64,000 bases of DNA from Ciceribacter ferrooxidans (GCF_004137355.1 NZ_SDVB01000191.1:1-64000), one strand, 5' to 3'. Numbered from the stretch's first letter, positions 1-9,554 are shown. Notes: generated by a model from the sequence alone, not told the origin. Numbers and translations: made by a program.

Positions 1-106
1 CAGCATGAAAACCATCCCGGCAGCGCCGCCCGGCGGAAATTTTGCCACGGCAGTAGCAAACCGCAAGGCGCTGTTCACACAGCATCTGAAAGGTAGGGCG
101 GCATGA
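1..106 (+). CDS. Sugar ABC transporter ATP-binding protein, C-terminal end (partial)
   Basis: The frame beginning at base 2 is open to a TGA at 104-106 and overlaps the following permease start by ATGA (103-106). Only about 34 residues are inside the window, ending in ...HLKGRAA. No diagnostic motif remains. The assignment to an RbsA/MglA-type ATPase is inferred from translational coupling to an RbsC-like permease and an RbsB-like binding protein. The Met at position 5 could in principle start a tiny ORF, but continuation from upstream is more likely. Confidence 0.55.
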   Translation, partial: SMKTIPAAPPGGNFATAVANRKALFTQHLKGRAA

Positions 107-1095
107 CGCTGACGGTTCAAAACGAAATAAAGAAGAAGGCATCATCCGGGGTCCATCAGAAGCTTCTGGCTTCCGCCAGCCTGATCGTCATGCTGATCTT
201 CTTCAGCCTCGCCTCCGACAAGTTCCTGCAGACCTCAAACCTCATCGGTATCCTCCAGGCGACCTCCGTCAACGGGGTGCTGGCCGTGGCGGTCACGATG
301 GTGATCATAACCGGCGGCATCGACCTTTCCGTCGGGACATTGATGACGTTCACGGCGGTGATCGCCGGCGTGGTCCTGACCTATCTCGGAATGCCGCTGC
401 CGCTCGGCATCGTCGCTGCGATCGGAACGGGCGCCCTCTGTGGGTTCGTCTCCGGGACGCTCATTGCCCGCATGAAGATCCCGCCCTTCATCGCGACGCT
501 CGGCATGATGCTCATTCTGAAGGGCCTGTCGCTGGTCATCTCCGGAACGAAGCCCATTTACTTCAATGGAACGCCGGGATTCTCGCAGATTTCGACGGGC
601 TCCTTGATCGGCACCGTGGTTCCGTTCCTTCCGATCCCGAACGGCGTGCTCGTTCTTTTCGTCCTCGCCGTATTCGTGGCGTTCGTCCTCAATCGCACGG
701 CTCTCGGCCGCTATACGTTCGCCCTCGGATCGAACGAAGAGGCGGCCCGACTTTCCGGCGTGAACACCGATTTCTGGAAGGTCTGCGTTTACAGCCTGTC
801 GGGTGGTATCTGCGGGATCGCCGGCCTGATCATCGCGTCCCGGCTGAACTCCGCGCAACCTGCGCTGGGTCTCGGCTATGAACTCGACGCCATCGCCGCT
901 GTTGTCATCGGGGGAACGTCCCTTGCGGGTGGGCGGGGTTCTGTCCTCGGCACCATCATCGGCGCTTTCATCATGTCCGTCCTTTTGAACGGGCTCCGGA
1001 TCCTGTCGGTCGCACAGGAATGGCAGACGGTCGTGACCGGATTGATCATCATATTGGCAGTCTACGCCGACATGGTTCGCCGCCAACGCGTGTGA
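103..1095 (+). CDS. Sugar ABC transporter permease (RbsC-like)
   Basis: A 330-residue integral membrane permease of the ribose/xylose/galactose (RbsC/AraH) family, which forms the inner-membrane channel of a carbohydrate uptake ABC transporter. Features are the hydrophobic helices from about residue 22 onward, the family signature GGIDLSVG near residues 66-73, and the C-terminal GGTSLAGGRGSVLGT stretch that contacts the ATPase. Length is normal for the family. The start overlaps the upstream ATPase stop, and the binding protein follows after 95 bp. The adjoining L-fucose enzymes suggest fucose or a related deoxy sugar as substrate; this is inference. Confidence 0.9.
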   Translation: MTLTVQNEIKKKASSGVHQKLLASASLIVMLIFFSLASDKFLQTSNLIGILQATSVNGVLAVAVTMVIITGGIDLSVGTLMTFTAVIAGVVLTYLGMPLPLGIVAAIGTGALCGFVSGTLIARMKIPPFIATLGMMLILKGLSLVISGTKPIYFNGTPGFSQISTGSLIGTVVPFLPIPNGVLVLFVLAVFVAFVLNRTALGRYTFALGSNEEAARLSGVNTDFWKVCVYSLSGGICGIAGLIIASRLNSAQPALGLGYELDAIAAVVIGGTSLAGGRGSVLGTIIGAFIMSVLLNGLRILSVAQEWQTVVTGLIIILAVYADMVRRQRV

Positions 1096-1190
1096 GGAGC
1101 ATGCAAGTCTTTGCCGAGAAGGGCGATCAACGCCCCGCAAGGCAGTCTCAATCGTAGCAACGGCATATCGCCGAAAAATGGAGGAGTGAA

Positions 1191-2138
1191 ATGATTACGA
1201 GACGTAGCATCATGGCAGCGCTGAGCGCGGTTGCCATTCTGAGCGCCGGAGGGGCGGCATATGCTCAGGACAAGACCTACATTCCGCTGATTTCGAAGGG
1301 CTTCCAGCACCAGTTCTGGCAGGCCGTGAAGGCGGGTGCCGACAAGGCCGCCGCCGAATTCAACGTCGAGGTGACCTTCGAAGGCCCCGACAACGAAACG
1401 CAGGTCGACAAGCAGATCGACATGCTGTCTGCCGCTCTCGCCAAGAACCCGCAGGCGATCGGCTTCGCGGCGCTTGATACCCAGGCCGCAATCCCGCTTC
1501 TGAAACAGGCACAGGATGCGAAGATCCCGGTCATCGCATTCGACTCCGGGGTCGACAGCGACATTCCCGCCACGACGGCAACGACCGACAACGTCGCAGC
1601 GGCAGCGCTCGCGGCCGACAAGATGGCCGAGCTGATCGGTGATGCGGGCAAGGTCGCCCTGGTGGTCCACGACCAGACCTCGCGGACCGGCATCGACCGT
1701 CGCGACGGTTTTGTGAACCAGATGAAGGCGAAGCATCCGAACATCGAGATCGTCGACATCCAGTATGGCGGCGGTGACCAGCTGCAGTCGACCGAAATCG
1801 CCAAGGCAATTCTTGCGGCGAACTCGGACCTGAAGGGCTTCTTCGGTGCGAATGAAGGCTCTGCGATCGGCATCGTCAACGCCATCAAGGAAACCGGCAC
1901 CAAGGGCGTAACCGTGATCGGTTACGATTCCGGTACCGCGCAGAAGCAGGCGATCAAGGATGGTGTCATGGCCGGCGCCATCACGCAGAACCCGGTCGGC
2001 ATCGGCTACGAGACCGTCAAGGCGGCCGTCGCCGCGATCAAGGGAGAGACCCTCCCGAAGACGATCGACACCGGCTTCTACTGGTACGACAAAACCAACA
2101 TGGACAGCCCGGAAATCTCGGCCGTTCTCTACGATTGA
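1191..2138 (+). CDS. Periplasmic sugar-binding protein (RbsB-like)
   Basis: A 315-residue periplasmic-binding-protein family 4 lipobinding-type receptor delivering sugar to the permease at 103-1095. It has an N-terminal signal peptide (RRSIMAALSAVAILSAGGAAYA, cleavage near residue 25) followed by the RbsB fold: FWQAVKAG early, the interlobe segment IPVIAFDSG, and GFFGANEGSAIG in the second lobe. A strong AGGAG lies just before the ATG. A 12-bp-stem hairpin immediately downstream separates it from the next gene, common for binding proteins that are expressed above the rest of the operon. Confidence 0.92.
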   Translation: MITRRSIMAALSAVAILSAGGAAYAQDKTYIPLISKGFQHQFWQAVKAGADKAAAEFNVEVTFEGPDNETQVDKQIDMLSAALAKNPQAIGFAALDTQAAIPLLKQAQDAKIPVIAFDSGVDSDIPATTATTDNVAAAALAADKMAELIGDAGKVALVVHDQTSRTGIDRRDGFVNQMKAKHPNIEIVDIQYGGGDQLQSTEIAKAILAANSDLKGFFGANEGSAIGIVNAIKETGTKGVTVIGYDSGTAQKQAIKDGVMAGAITQNPVGIGYETVKAAVAAIKGETLPKTIDTGFYWYDKTNMDSPEISAVLYD

Positions 2139-2143
2139 TCTAA

Positions 2144-2977
<834 letters not shown>

Positions 2978-3000
2978 TGCGGCCCCAACCTGGAGCATGA

Positions 3001-3903
3001 ATGGCGCGGACTGACGAACGGTTTCGAGAGGCGTTCAACGAAGCGCTCGACCTTTGCAAGACGATGACTGCAGGCGATCACCTGCCGTCGGAAAACGACC
3101 TGGCGAAGCGGCTCGACGTCAGCCGGACGGTCGTGCGTGCGATTCTGGAAAAGCTGCAGGACGCGAAGATCATCACCTGGGTCGGCCGGCAGAAGCAGCT
3201 CCTGAGGACGCCGGGAGACAAGGACCGGCTGGAGGTCCAGACCGGGCAGATCACCGAGCAGCAACTCGAACGGCAGTTCCTCGACTGGATTCTTCGCTTC
3301 GACGTCGCGCCGGGAACGGCGTTGAACGTTGCGAAGCTGAGGCGGCAGTTTTCCGTCACGCCCCAGATGCTGCACGAGTTCCTGGCTTCTCTCAGCAGGT
3401 TCGGTCTTGTCCGGCGCAGGCCGAAAGGGGGCTGGCAACTGCTCGGATTTACACCGGAGTTCGCGATCGAACTGTCGGAATTCCGGATGATCCTGGAGCT
3501 GAACGCGGTGTCCCATCTGGTGCGTCTGCCGCCTGAAGATCCCATCTGGGCACGGCTCGACGATCTCGAGCGGAAACATCGGGCGCTCGCCGCCGAGATT
3601 GACGAGCGGTTCCACGATTTTTCGCTGCTGGACGAAGAGTTCCACACTCTGATCGGCAGTGCGGTTCGCAACCGTTTCGCCGCGGAATTCCAGAAGATCG
3701 TGTCGCTGATTTTCCACTACCACTTCCAGTGGGACAAGACCCATGAACGCCAGCGAAACGAGGCGGCCATCGGCGAGCATCTGCGATTGATTGCGGCACT
3801 GAAGGCGCGGGATGCGGCCGCCGCGCAGGCGGCGATGACCGACCATCTCAGCACGTCCAAACAGACTCTCCTTTCTTCACTGCGCGTTCACGCCCTGGCC
3901 TGA
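3001..3903 (+). CDS. GntR-family transcriptional regulator (FCD-type)
   Basis: A 300-residue regulator. The N-terminal winged helix-turn-helix covers about residues 20-70 (LPSENDLAKRLDVSRTVVRAILEKLQ). The C-terminal half looks like an all-helical FCD ligand domain, with LLDEEFHTLIG near 210 and GEHLRLIAALKARD near 265. A GGAG lies 5 bases before the ATG. Being downstream of the transporter/dehydrogenase and convergent with the fucose enzyme operon, it probably responds to a pathway intermediate, but no direct evidence is visible. Confidence 0.85.
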   Translation: MARTDERFREAFNEALDLCKTMTAGDHLPSENDLAKRLDVSRTVVRAILEKLQDAKIITWVGRQKQLLRTPGDKDRLEVQTGQITEQQLERQFLDWILRFDVAPGTALNVAKLRRQFSVTPQMLHEFLASLSRFGLVRRRPKGGWQLLGFTPEFAIELSEFRMILELNAVSHLVRLPPEDPIWARLDDLERKHRALAAEIDERFHDFSLLDEEFHTLIGSAVRNRFAAEFQKIVSLIFHYHFQWDKTHERQRNEAAIGEHLRLIAALKARDAAAAQAAMTDHLSTSKQTLLSSLRVHALA

Positions 3904-3915
3904 GACCGCATAGGG

Positions 3916-3939
3916 GGCGGAGGCTCTCCTCCGCCTTCC
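3916..3939. terminator. Bidirectional terminator hairpin between convergent genes
   Basis: GGCGGAGG (3916-3923), loop CTCT, CCTCCGCC (3928-3935), followed by TTCCC. It sits between the GntR gene (+) and the dehydratase gene (-) and can fold on either transcript. Confidence 0.7.
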
Positions 3940-3950
3940 CTGAAGCGTGC

Positions 3951-5228
3951 TCAGCCGCCGAAGCGGAACTGCGAGAGCGTTTCGGCCTTCATCTCGATCG
4001 AGAAACCGGGCAGCTTCGGCGGCATGTAGGCCGCGTTTTCGATCCGGCAGGGTTCGAGGAAATGCTCGTGGAGATGATCGACATACTCTATGACGCGGCC
4101 TTCCTTGGTGCCGGAGACGACGAGGTAGTCGATCATCGAGAGGTGCTGGACGTATTCGCAGAGGCCGACACCGCCGGCATGGGGCCAGACCGGCAGCTGG
4201 TACTTTGCGGCCATCAGCAGTACCGCCAGCACCTCGTTCAGTCCGCCCATACGACAGCTGTCGATCTGGACGATATCGATGGCGCCGCCCGCGATCATCT
4301 GCTTGAAGACGATGCGGTTCTGGCACATCTCGCCGGTCGCGACCTTGATCGGTGCGATCGCCTCGCGGACCTTCTTGTGGCCGGCGATATCGTCGGGGCT
4401 CGTCGGCTCCTCGATGAAATAGGGCTTGTAAGGTGCGAGCTCCTTCATCCATTCGATCGCCTGTCCGACTTCCCAGACTTGGTTGGCATCGATCATCATG
4501 AAGCGATCGTCGCCGATCACCTCGCGGGCGATCCGCAGGCGCCGCTTGTCGTCTTCGAGATCGCGGCCGACCTTCAGTTTGATGTGGGTGAAGCCCTCGT
4601 CGACGGCCTCCTGGCAGCGGCGGCGGAGCTTTTCGTCGGAATAGCCGAGCCAGCCGGCCGAGGTCGTATAGCAGGGATAACCTTCCTTCTCGAGGACGGC
4701 GATGCGCTCCGCCTTGCCGGTCTCCGCCTTCCGGAGGATGTCGAGAGCCTCTTCGGGCGTCAGCGCGTCGGTCAGGTAGCGGAAGTCGACGATCGAGACG
4801 ATCTCTTCCGGCGACATGTCGGCGACGAGCTGCCAGACCGGCTTGCCGGCCTCCTTGGCCCAGAGATCCCAGACGGCGTTGACGACCGCGCCGGTGGCGA
4901 GATGCATCGCACCCTTGTCCGGACCGATCCAGCGCAGCTGGCTGTCGCCGGTGAGATAGTGCCAGAAGCGGCCCGGATTGGCCTTCACCCATTCGAGGTC
5001 CAGCCCGACGACGAGATGTTCGAGGGCGTCGATCGCCGCGCAGCAGATTTCGTTGCCGCGGCCGATCGTGAAGGTGAGGCCGTGACCTTCGAGCCCGGGC
5101 GTGTCGGTGCCGAGCACCACATAGGCGGCCGAATAGTCCGGATCCGGGTTCATCGCGTCCGAACCGTCGAGGCTCTGGCTTGTGGGAAAGCGCAGGTCGA
5201 TGCTGCGCAGGCTGGTTATCTTGGTCAT
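3951..5228 (-). CDS. L-fuconate dehydratase (enolase superfamily)
   Basis: A 425-residue mandelate-racemase/enolase-superfamily enzyme, the length typical of FucD, dehydrating L-fuconate to 2-keto-3-deoxy-L-fuconate. The Mg and acid/base residues are visible in order: KLK of HIKLKVGRD, Asp of MIDANQVW, Glu of EEPTSPDD, Glu of GEMCQNR, Asp of QIDSCRMGG and His of WPHAGGVGL. The ATG at 5228 is preferred over upstream in-frame ATGs because AAGGCGAC precedes it and family members begin MTKITSL-like. It is the last gene of a minus-strand operon, 28 bp after the FAH-family gene. Confidence 0.92.
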   Translation of the reverse strand: MTKITSLRSIDLRFPTSQSLDGSDAMNPDPDYSAAYVVLGTDTPGLEGHGLTFTIGRGNEICCAAIDALEHLVVGLDLEWVKANPGRFWHYLTGDSQLRWIGPDKGAMHLATGAVVNAVWDLWAKEAGKPVWQLVADMSPEEIVSIVDFRYLTDALTPEEALDILRKAETGKAERIAVLEKEGYPCYTTSAGWLGYSDEKLRRRCQEAVDEGFTHIKLKVGRDLEDDKRRLRIAREVIGDDRFMMIDANQVWEVGQAIEWMKELAPYKPYFIEEPTSPDDIAGHKKVREAIAPIKVATGEMCQNRIVFKQMIAGGAIDIVQIDSCRMGGLNEVLAVLLMAAKYQLPVWPHAGGVGLCEYVQHLSMIDYLVVSGTKEGRVIEYVDHLHEHFLEPCRIENAAYMPPKLPGFSIEMKAETLSQFRFGG

Positions 5229-5256
5229 GGCAGTCGCCTTGTGTTTCTTCCAATCA

Positions 5257-6096
5257 TCAATCGGCTTTGAAGGACTGTTTCTGTGTACCGAGGCCTTCGA
5301 TGGCGAGTTCGACGGTGTCACCGTCCTTGAGGTAGCGTGGCGGCTTCATGCCCATGCCGACGCCGGGGGGTGTACCGGTGGAGATGACGTCGCCGGGATG
5401 GAGGCTCATGAACTGGCTCAAATAGGAGACGAGGAAGGCGACGCCGTAGACCATGGTCTTCGACGAGCCGTCCTGCATGGTCTCGCCGTTGACCTTCAGC
5501 CACATCGAGAGGTTCTGCGGGTCGGCGACCTCGTCCTTCGTGACGAGCCAGGGGCCGATCGGCCCGAAGGTGTCGCAGGACTTGCCCTTGGTCCACTGGC
5601 CGGCACGCTCGGTCTGGAAGGCGCGCTCGGAGACGTCGTGGGAGACGCAGTAGCCGGCGACGTAGTCGAGGGCGTCGGCCTCGGAGACATATTTTGCAGT
5701 CTTGCCGATGACGACGCCGAGCTCGACCTCCCAGTCGGTCTTTTCCGAGCCGCGGGGAATGCGCACCTCGTCATTGGGGCCGCAGATGGCCGAGGTCGCC
5801 TTCATGAAGATCACCGGCTCGGGCGGGACCGTGGCACCTGTCTCGGCGGCATGGTCGGAATAGTTGAGCCCGATGCAGATGAACTTGCCGGTGCCGGCAA
5901 CGCAAGGACCGATGCGGTCCACGGAAAGCTCCGGAAGGCTCGCCAGGTCGATCGTCGCGATCTTTTGAAGGCCTTCGGGGGAGATGGCCGCACCGCCGAT
6001 ATCGGCGACATGGGCGGAGAGATCGCGGACCTTGCCGTCCTTGTCGAGGAGGGCCGGCTTTTCCTGGCCGGGCGGGCCGACGCGCATCAGTTTCAT
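5257..6096 (-). CDS. FAH-family hydrolase, probable 2,4-diketo-3-deoxy-L-fuconate hydrolase
   Basis: A 279-residue fumarylacetoacetate-hydrolase-fold protein, the usual size for this pathway. It has FICIGLNYSDHA, the metal-binding DWEVELGVVIGK, and SHDVSER. In the non-phosphorylative fucose route this enzyme cleaves 2,4-diketo-3-deoxy-L-fuconate to pyruvate and L-lactate. The ATG at 6096 (MKLMRVG) has AGGAAA upstream and is chosen over an in-frame extension to 6294. It lies between the dehydratase and the SDR gene. FAH proteins differ in substrate; the call rests on the neighbours. Confidence 0.88.
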   Translation of the reverse strand: MKLMRVGPPGQEKPALLDKDGKVRDLSAHVADIGGAAISPEGLQKIATIDLASLPELSVDRIGPCVAGTGKFICIGLNYSDHAAETGATVPPEPVIFMKATSAICGPNDEVRIPRGSEKTDWEVELGVVIGKTAKYVSEADALDYVAGYCVSHDVSERAFQTERAGQWTKGKSCDTFGPIGPWLVTKDEVADPQNLSMWLKVNGETMQDGSSKTMVYGVAFLVSYLSQFMSLHPGDVISTGTPPGVGMGMKPPRYLKDGDTVELAIEGLGTQKQSFKAD

Positions 6097-6140
6097 GGGA
6101 GTTTCCTTTCGAATTCGCGGCCGAGCCGCTCCTTGGTTCT

Positions 6141-6193
6141 TTGTTGTTCGCAATGCCGGACGGAAAACCGCTTCACACTTTTCCTGGCATTGC
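6141..6193. repeat. Rhizobial-type palindromic intergenic repeat, copy 1
   Basis: Inverted arms GCAATGCCGG (6150-6159) and CCTGGCATTGC (6183-6193) flank ACGGAAAACCGCTTCACACT. The central segment AAACCGCTTCACACTTTT recurs near 21170, and a diverged form near 15830. The element ends directly at the stop codon of the neighbouring SDR gene. Confidence 0.7.
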
Positions 6194-6943
6194 TCAGATC
6201 GTCCAGCCGCCGTCGATGGCGTAGGCCTGGCCGGATGTATAGGTGGCGGTCGCGAGATAGACGGCGAGGTCGGCGATTTCTTCCGGTGTTCCAAGCCGTC
6301 CCATCGGCTGGCGGGCGATGAAGGCGGCGCGCGCCGTCTCGTAGTCGCCCTGGGCCTTCATGCGCTCCTGCAGCGAGGGGCTCTCGACCGTGCCGGGGCA
6401 GATGGCGTTCACGCGGATGCCTTGTGCGACATAGTCGGCGGCGACCGACTTGGTCAGCCCGATGACGGCGGCCTTGGTGACGGTGTAGGCGCAGCGGTTG
6501 GGCACGCCCTTCATCGAGGAGGCGACGGAGGCCATGTTGATGATCGAGCCGTCACCTTTTGCGATCATGCCCGGCAGCACGGCGCGGATGGTGCGGATCA
6601 TGGCGCGGACGTTGAGGTCGAAGGCGAAGTCGAGATCCTTGTCGGCCATGTCCAGCACGGTGCCGGAATGGACGAAGCCGGCGCAGTTGAAGAGCACGTC
6701 GAAGGGACCGGTCTCCGCGACCACTTCGGCCACCGCCGCGTCCTTCAGCACGTCGAGCACGCGGGTCTCGACGGCGAGCCCTTCCGCCTTCGCCTCGGCC
6801 GAGAGGCTCTCGAGCGCCCCTTCGTTGATGTCGGTCGCGACCACGCTTGCGCCCGACCGCGCAAAGGCCAGCGCACTCGCACGGCCGATCCCCTGGCCCG
6901 AAGCCGTCACAAGTACGCGTTTTGATTGAAGGGGGAGGGACAT
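6194..6943 (-). CDS. SDR dehydrogenase, probable 2-keto-3-deoxy-L-fuconate dehydrogenase
   Basis: A 249-residue SDR with TASGQGIGRA (residues 13-22), NCAGF, and catalytic residues in MASVASSMKG...CAYTVTKAAVIG. It ends QAYAIDGGWTI. The expected step is oxidation of 2-keto-3-deoxy-L-fuconate to the 2,4-diketo acid, which feeds the adjacent FAH-type hydrolase. The ATG at 6943 (MSLPLQ) has AAGGAAGAAG in front, so the longer in-frame starts are rejected. The stop codon abuts a palindromic repeat. Confidence 0.87.
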   Translation of the reverse strand: MSLPLQSKRVLVTASGQGIGRASALAFARSGASVVATDINEGALESLSAEAKAEGLAVETRVLDVLKDAAVAEVVAETGPFDVLFNCAGFVHSGTVLDMADKDLDFAFDLNVRAMIRTIRAVLPGMIAKGDGSIINMASVASSMKGVPNRCAYTVTKAAVIGLTKSVAADYVAQGIRVNAICPGTVESPSLQERMKAQGDYETARAAFIARQPMGRLGTPEEIADLAVYLATATYTSGQAYAIDGGWTI

Positions 6944-6970
6944 ATCTTCTTCCTTTTCTCTCATGCGCAT

Positions 6971-7090
6971 TCAGGCCGCCTTCGGCCGGCGCTCGACAAT
7001 GTGGATGTGATCGGCGGCAAGCACGACTTCGCCCTTTTGGTTGATAACGGCGGTGTGACGTGCGGGACGGCTCGTTCCCCCTGTCCGATA
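6971..7090 (-). pseudogene. Possible MaoC-like C-terminal remnant
   Basis: The 177-bp gap between the SDR and mutarotase genes holds, on the minus strand, an open stretch with no start. It reads ARHTAVINQKGEV, then VLAADHIHIVERRPKAA and a stop at 6971-6973. The pattern NQxGEVV...RRP resembles the end of MaoC/acyl-dehydratase proteins, including the one at 22841. A few upstream residues in another frame (MHDARFANHPLWAIG) suggest decay. The family assignment is tentative. Confidence 0.3.
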
Positions 7091-7120
7091 GCCCAGAGGG
7101 GGTGGTTCGCGAAGCGTGCG

Positions 7121-7450
7121 TCATGCATGGAAGAAGACTTCCGGCATTTGTGCCCACCATTCTCCCTCCTTGCGGCTCGCAAGCGGCTCCTGGCAGGGGA
7201 TGCAGACGGACCACCATTCCTGGGTTTTCGGATCGGCCGCCATCTTCGCCATGTCGGCCGCATAGTCGGTGCCGTGATATTCGAAGAAAGAGAAGAGCAG
7301 GTTCTCCGGCTCCTTGAGGAAGATCGAGTAGTTCCTAATGTTGCAGGCGGAGATCATCGAAAGCACCTCGGGCCAAACGGCGGCGTGGAGGCGCTTGTAT
7401 TCTTCGATCTTTTCCGGCCGAACGCCGATCACCATGCCAATGCGTTGCAT
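7121..7450 (-). CDS. L-fucose/L-rhamnose mutarotase (RhaM/FucM-like, DUF718)
   Basis: A 109-residue protein of the L-rhamnose mutarotase family, interconverting alpha and beta anomers. Family hallmarks are the N-terminal MQRIGMVIGVRPEKIEEYKR, the histidine in LHAAVWPEVL, NYSIFL, LFSFFEYHG, and the C-terminal tryptophans in EWWSVCIPCQEPL and EGEWWAQM. The start at 7450 has GAGGAGG upstream. It is the first gene of the minus-strand fucose operon and is divergent from the IclR gene. Fucose rather than rhamnose is inferred from context. Confidence 0.9.
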   Translation of the reverse strand: MQRIGMVIGVRPEKIEEYKRLHAAVWPEVLSMISACNIRNYSIFLKEPENLLFSFFEYHGTDYAADMAKMAADPKTQEWWSVCIPCQEPLASRKEGEWWAQMPEVFFHA

Positions 7451-7709
7451 TTTCTCCTCCTCTAGCGAATGTCGTGGTCGAGGCCGGCATGGTACGGGTG
7501 GTAATCGGGTGCCAATCCCGCGCGATGCCGAGGCCAGTGCTGACGGCAGCGCCATGTCGTTCTGTACCCGGGCAGATGGGGCCAATGCGGTTCCATCAGG
7601 AAATTCGGGCACACCGACAAGCCGATCGTGACGCTCGTCCGGAACCCGGGCATTCTCTCCTCCCATGTGGGCTTACGCCGCAGCGCTCGCCAATGAGTGC
7701 GTCATTCAT

Positions 7710-7786
7710 ATACAAACCATTCATTCATGTTTCGTCAAGCCGAAACTATTGTAGAGGCCTGATTATCCGTATATGAAAGGTTGTAT
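7710..7786. promoter_or_regulatory. Candidate IclR operator region between divergent genes
   Basis: The region between the mutarotase and IclR genes contains a dyad, GTTTCG (7729-7734), TCAAGC, CGAAAC (7741-7746). It also has a wider inverted pair ATACAAACC (7710-7718) and GGTTGTAT (7779-7786). Position and symmetry suit an IclR-type operator controlling both directions; assignment is inference. Confidence 0.45.
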
Positions 7787-7805
7787 TCACTAGGGAGTGA
7801 AATAC

Positions 7806-8594
7806 GTGGCTGACGACGAGAATGATCGCTACCGTGCGCCTGCGCTCGACAAGGGGCTCGACATTCTCGAGCTTCTTGCCGCCGTCGATGGCGGACTGAC
7901 GCAGGCCGAAATCGCTAAGCGCCTCGAACGCAGCCCAAACGAATTCTACCGGATGCTCGACCGCCTGGTGAAGCGCGGCTATGTCACCAGGATCGACGGG
8001 GACCGCTTCACCCTGACGCTGAAGCTCTTCGGTCTCGCACAACTGCACGCACCGGTTCGCCGTCTCGCCTCCTTTGCCATTCCGCTGATGCGCGAACTCG
8101 CCGAGGCTTCCCGTCAGGCGAACCAGCTGGTGGTCTTCGACCGCGGCAATCCCGTCGTCATCGCGCAGCAGGAGGCGCCCGGCTACTGGGGTATCTCGAT
8201 CCGCGTCGGTTCACGCATCAGCCTGTTCGATACGGGCTCCGGACACGTCCTGCTTGCCTTCCGTACACCCGAGGAGCGCCAGATGATGATTGCCGAATAT
8301 CTCGGCAGCGGCGGCGACGAGAGCAAGGTGACGGCGGAATTCCTGGGCCGGCTCGACCAGATACGCTCTCGCGGCTACGAGATGATGCCGAGCGCGCAGA
8401 CCGCGGGCGTCATCAACCTTTCCGCGCCCGTCCTCGGGGCTGACGGCAAGGCGATCGCTGCGCTCACCGTGCCCTATATCACGCTGATCAACACGCCGGC
8501 CGCTCCGGACATATCGAGCACGATCCACCTTCTCGCCGAGACGACGGGCCGGCTTTCAGAAATGGCGGGATCCGGGTTCCAGAGTGAATCCTGA
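7806..8594 (+). CDS. IclR-family transcriptional regulator
   Basis: A 262-residue IclR regulator. The N-terminal helix-turn-helix spans about residues 20-70 (LTQAEIAKRLERSPNEFYRMLDRLVKRGYV) and the IclR effector domain follows (SRISLFDTGSGHVLLAF near 140, QTAGVINLSAPV near 205). A GTG at 7806 is preferred because AGGGAG lies 8 bases upstream; the in-frame GTG at 7797 would overlap that site. Divergent from the fucose operon and 75 bp upstream of the lactonase, it is a likely regulator of both. Confidence 0.88.
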   Translation: MADDENDRYRAPALDKGLDILELLAAVDGGLTQAEIAKRLERSPNEFYRMLDRLVKRGYVTRIDGDRFTLTLKLFGLAQLHAPVRRLASFAIPLMRELAEASRQANQLVVFDRGNPVVIAQQEAPGYWGISIRVGSRISLFDTGSGHVLLAFRTPEERQMMIAEYLGSGGDESKVTAEFLGRLDQIRSRGYEMMPSAQTAGVINLSAPVLGADGKAIAALTVPYITLINTPAAPDISSTIHLLAETTGRLSEMAGSGFQSES

Positions 8595-8669
8595 GTCCTA
8601 CAAAATTCGTATTTGAATAGATGATTTTTCTGTGGCAGGATTTTCGTCTCAAAGAGGAGGACCCGCGGC

Positions 8670-9506
8670 ATGATCATCGACACGCACCTGCATCTCATCT
8701 ACCGCGAGCGGCTTTCCTATCCGTGGCTGAAGAGCGTGCCTCCCCTCGATGCCGACTTCACCTATGAGCGCTATGCGCGGGAAGCACGGCGTCTCGGCAT
8801 CGGGGCGGTGCTTCACATGGAAGTCGACGTCGCGGAGGAGGATATCGAGCGCGAAACGGGCTTTGTCGGTGACCTTGCAGGAGCGGCGGAAAGCCTCCTC
8901 GTGGGCGCGATCGCCTCCTGCCGGCCGGAACAGGCAGGTTTCGCCGACTATCTGGAGCGGGTTCGGGCCAACGGCTTCGTGCGCGGCTTCCGCCGTGTGC
9001 TGCACGTGGTGCCTGACGACGTTTCCGAGGGAAGCCTCTTCCGCGAGAACATCCGGCGGCTGGCAGCGACGGGTCTGACCTTCGATCTCTGTGTGCTGCC
9101 GCACCAGATCGAGAAGGCCATCGCCCTTGTCGATCTCGCACCGGACGTTCCGTTCATTCTCGACCACTGCGGCGTGCCCGACATCAAGGGCGGCGGTTTC
9201 GGTGTCTGGGAGGGGCCGCTCGCGGAGATTGCACGGCGGCCGAATGTGACGGTTAAGCTTTCGGGGCTGCCTGCCTACGGCGCGGAAGACTGGACGCTCG
9301 AGCACCTGAAACCGTATTTCGCGCATGTCGTGGAGACGTTCGGTTTCGATCGCATGGTCTGGGGCAGTGACTGGCCCGTCTGTACCCTCGGCGGCGGCCT
9401 TTCTACGTGGATGGGGGCAACCCAGGCCCTGCTTTCCGGTGTCAGCCTCGAGGACAAGGAAAAGGTGTTCTCCGCCAACGCCAGGAGAATATGGCGGCTG
9501 CCGTGA
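8670..9506 (+). CDS. Amidohydrolase 2 family, probable L-fuconolactonase
   Basis: A 278-residue TIM-barrel metal hydrolase. It has the N-terminal HxH of IIDTHLHLIY, PFILDHCGVPD near residue 165, and the metal-binding aspartate in WGSDWPVC near 233. In the fucose pathway this family opens L-fucono-lactone to L-fuconate, the step between the dehydrogenase (2201) and the dehydratase (3951). AAGAGGAGG precedes the ATG. It follows the IclR gene in the same direction and is probably co-transcribed. Confidence 0.85.
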   Translation: MIIDTHLHLIYRERLSYPWLKSVPPLDADFTYERYAREARRLGIGAVLHMEVDVAEEDIERETGFVGDLAGAAESLLVGAIASCRPEQAGFADYLERVRANGFVRGFRRVLHVVPDDVSEGSLFRENIRRLAATGLTFDLCVLPHQIEKAIALVDLAPDVPFILDHCGVPDIKGGGFGVWEGPLAEIARRPNVTVKLSGLPAYGAEDWTLEHLKPYFAHVVETFGFDRMVWGSDWPVCTLGGGLSTWMGATQALLSGVSLEDKEKVFSANARRIWRLP

Positions 9507-9554
9507 GACAGGACGCCGGATCGAAGTCGGGAAGGTTTGCGGAAGCGGGGGCGA

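Noticed and set aside
4062-6321. Two long plus-strand open frames (4062-5270 and 5182-6321)
   Set aside because: Both are antisense to the fuconate dehydratase and FAH-family genes, which carry clear catalytic motifs.
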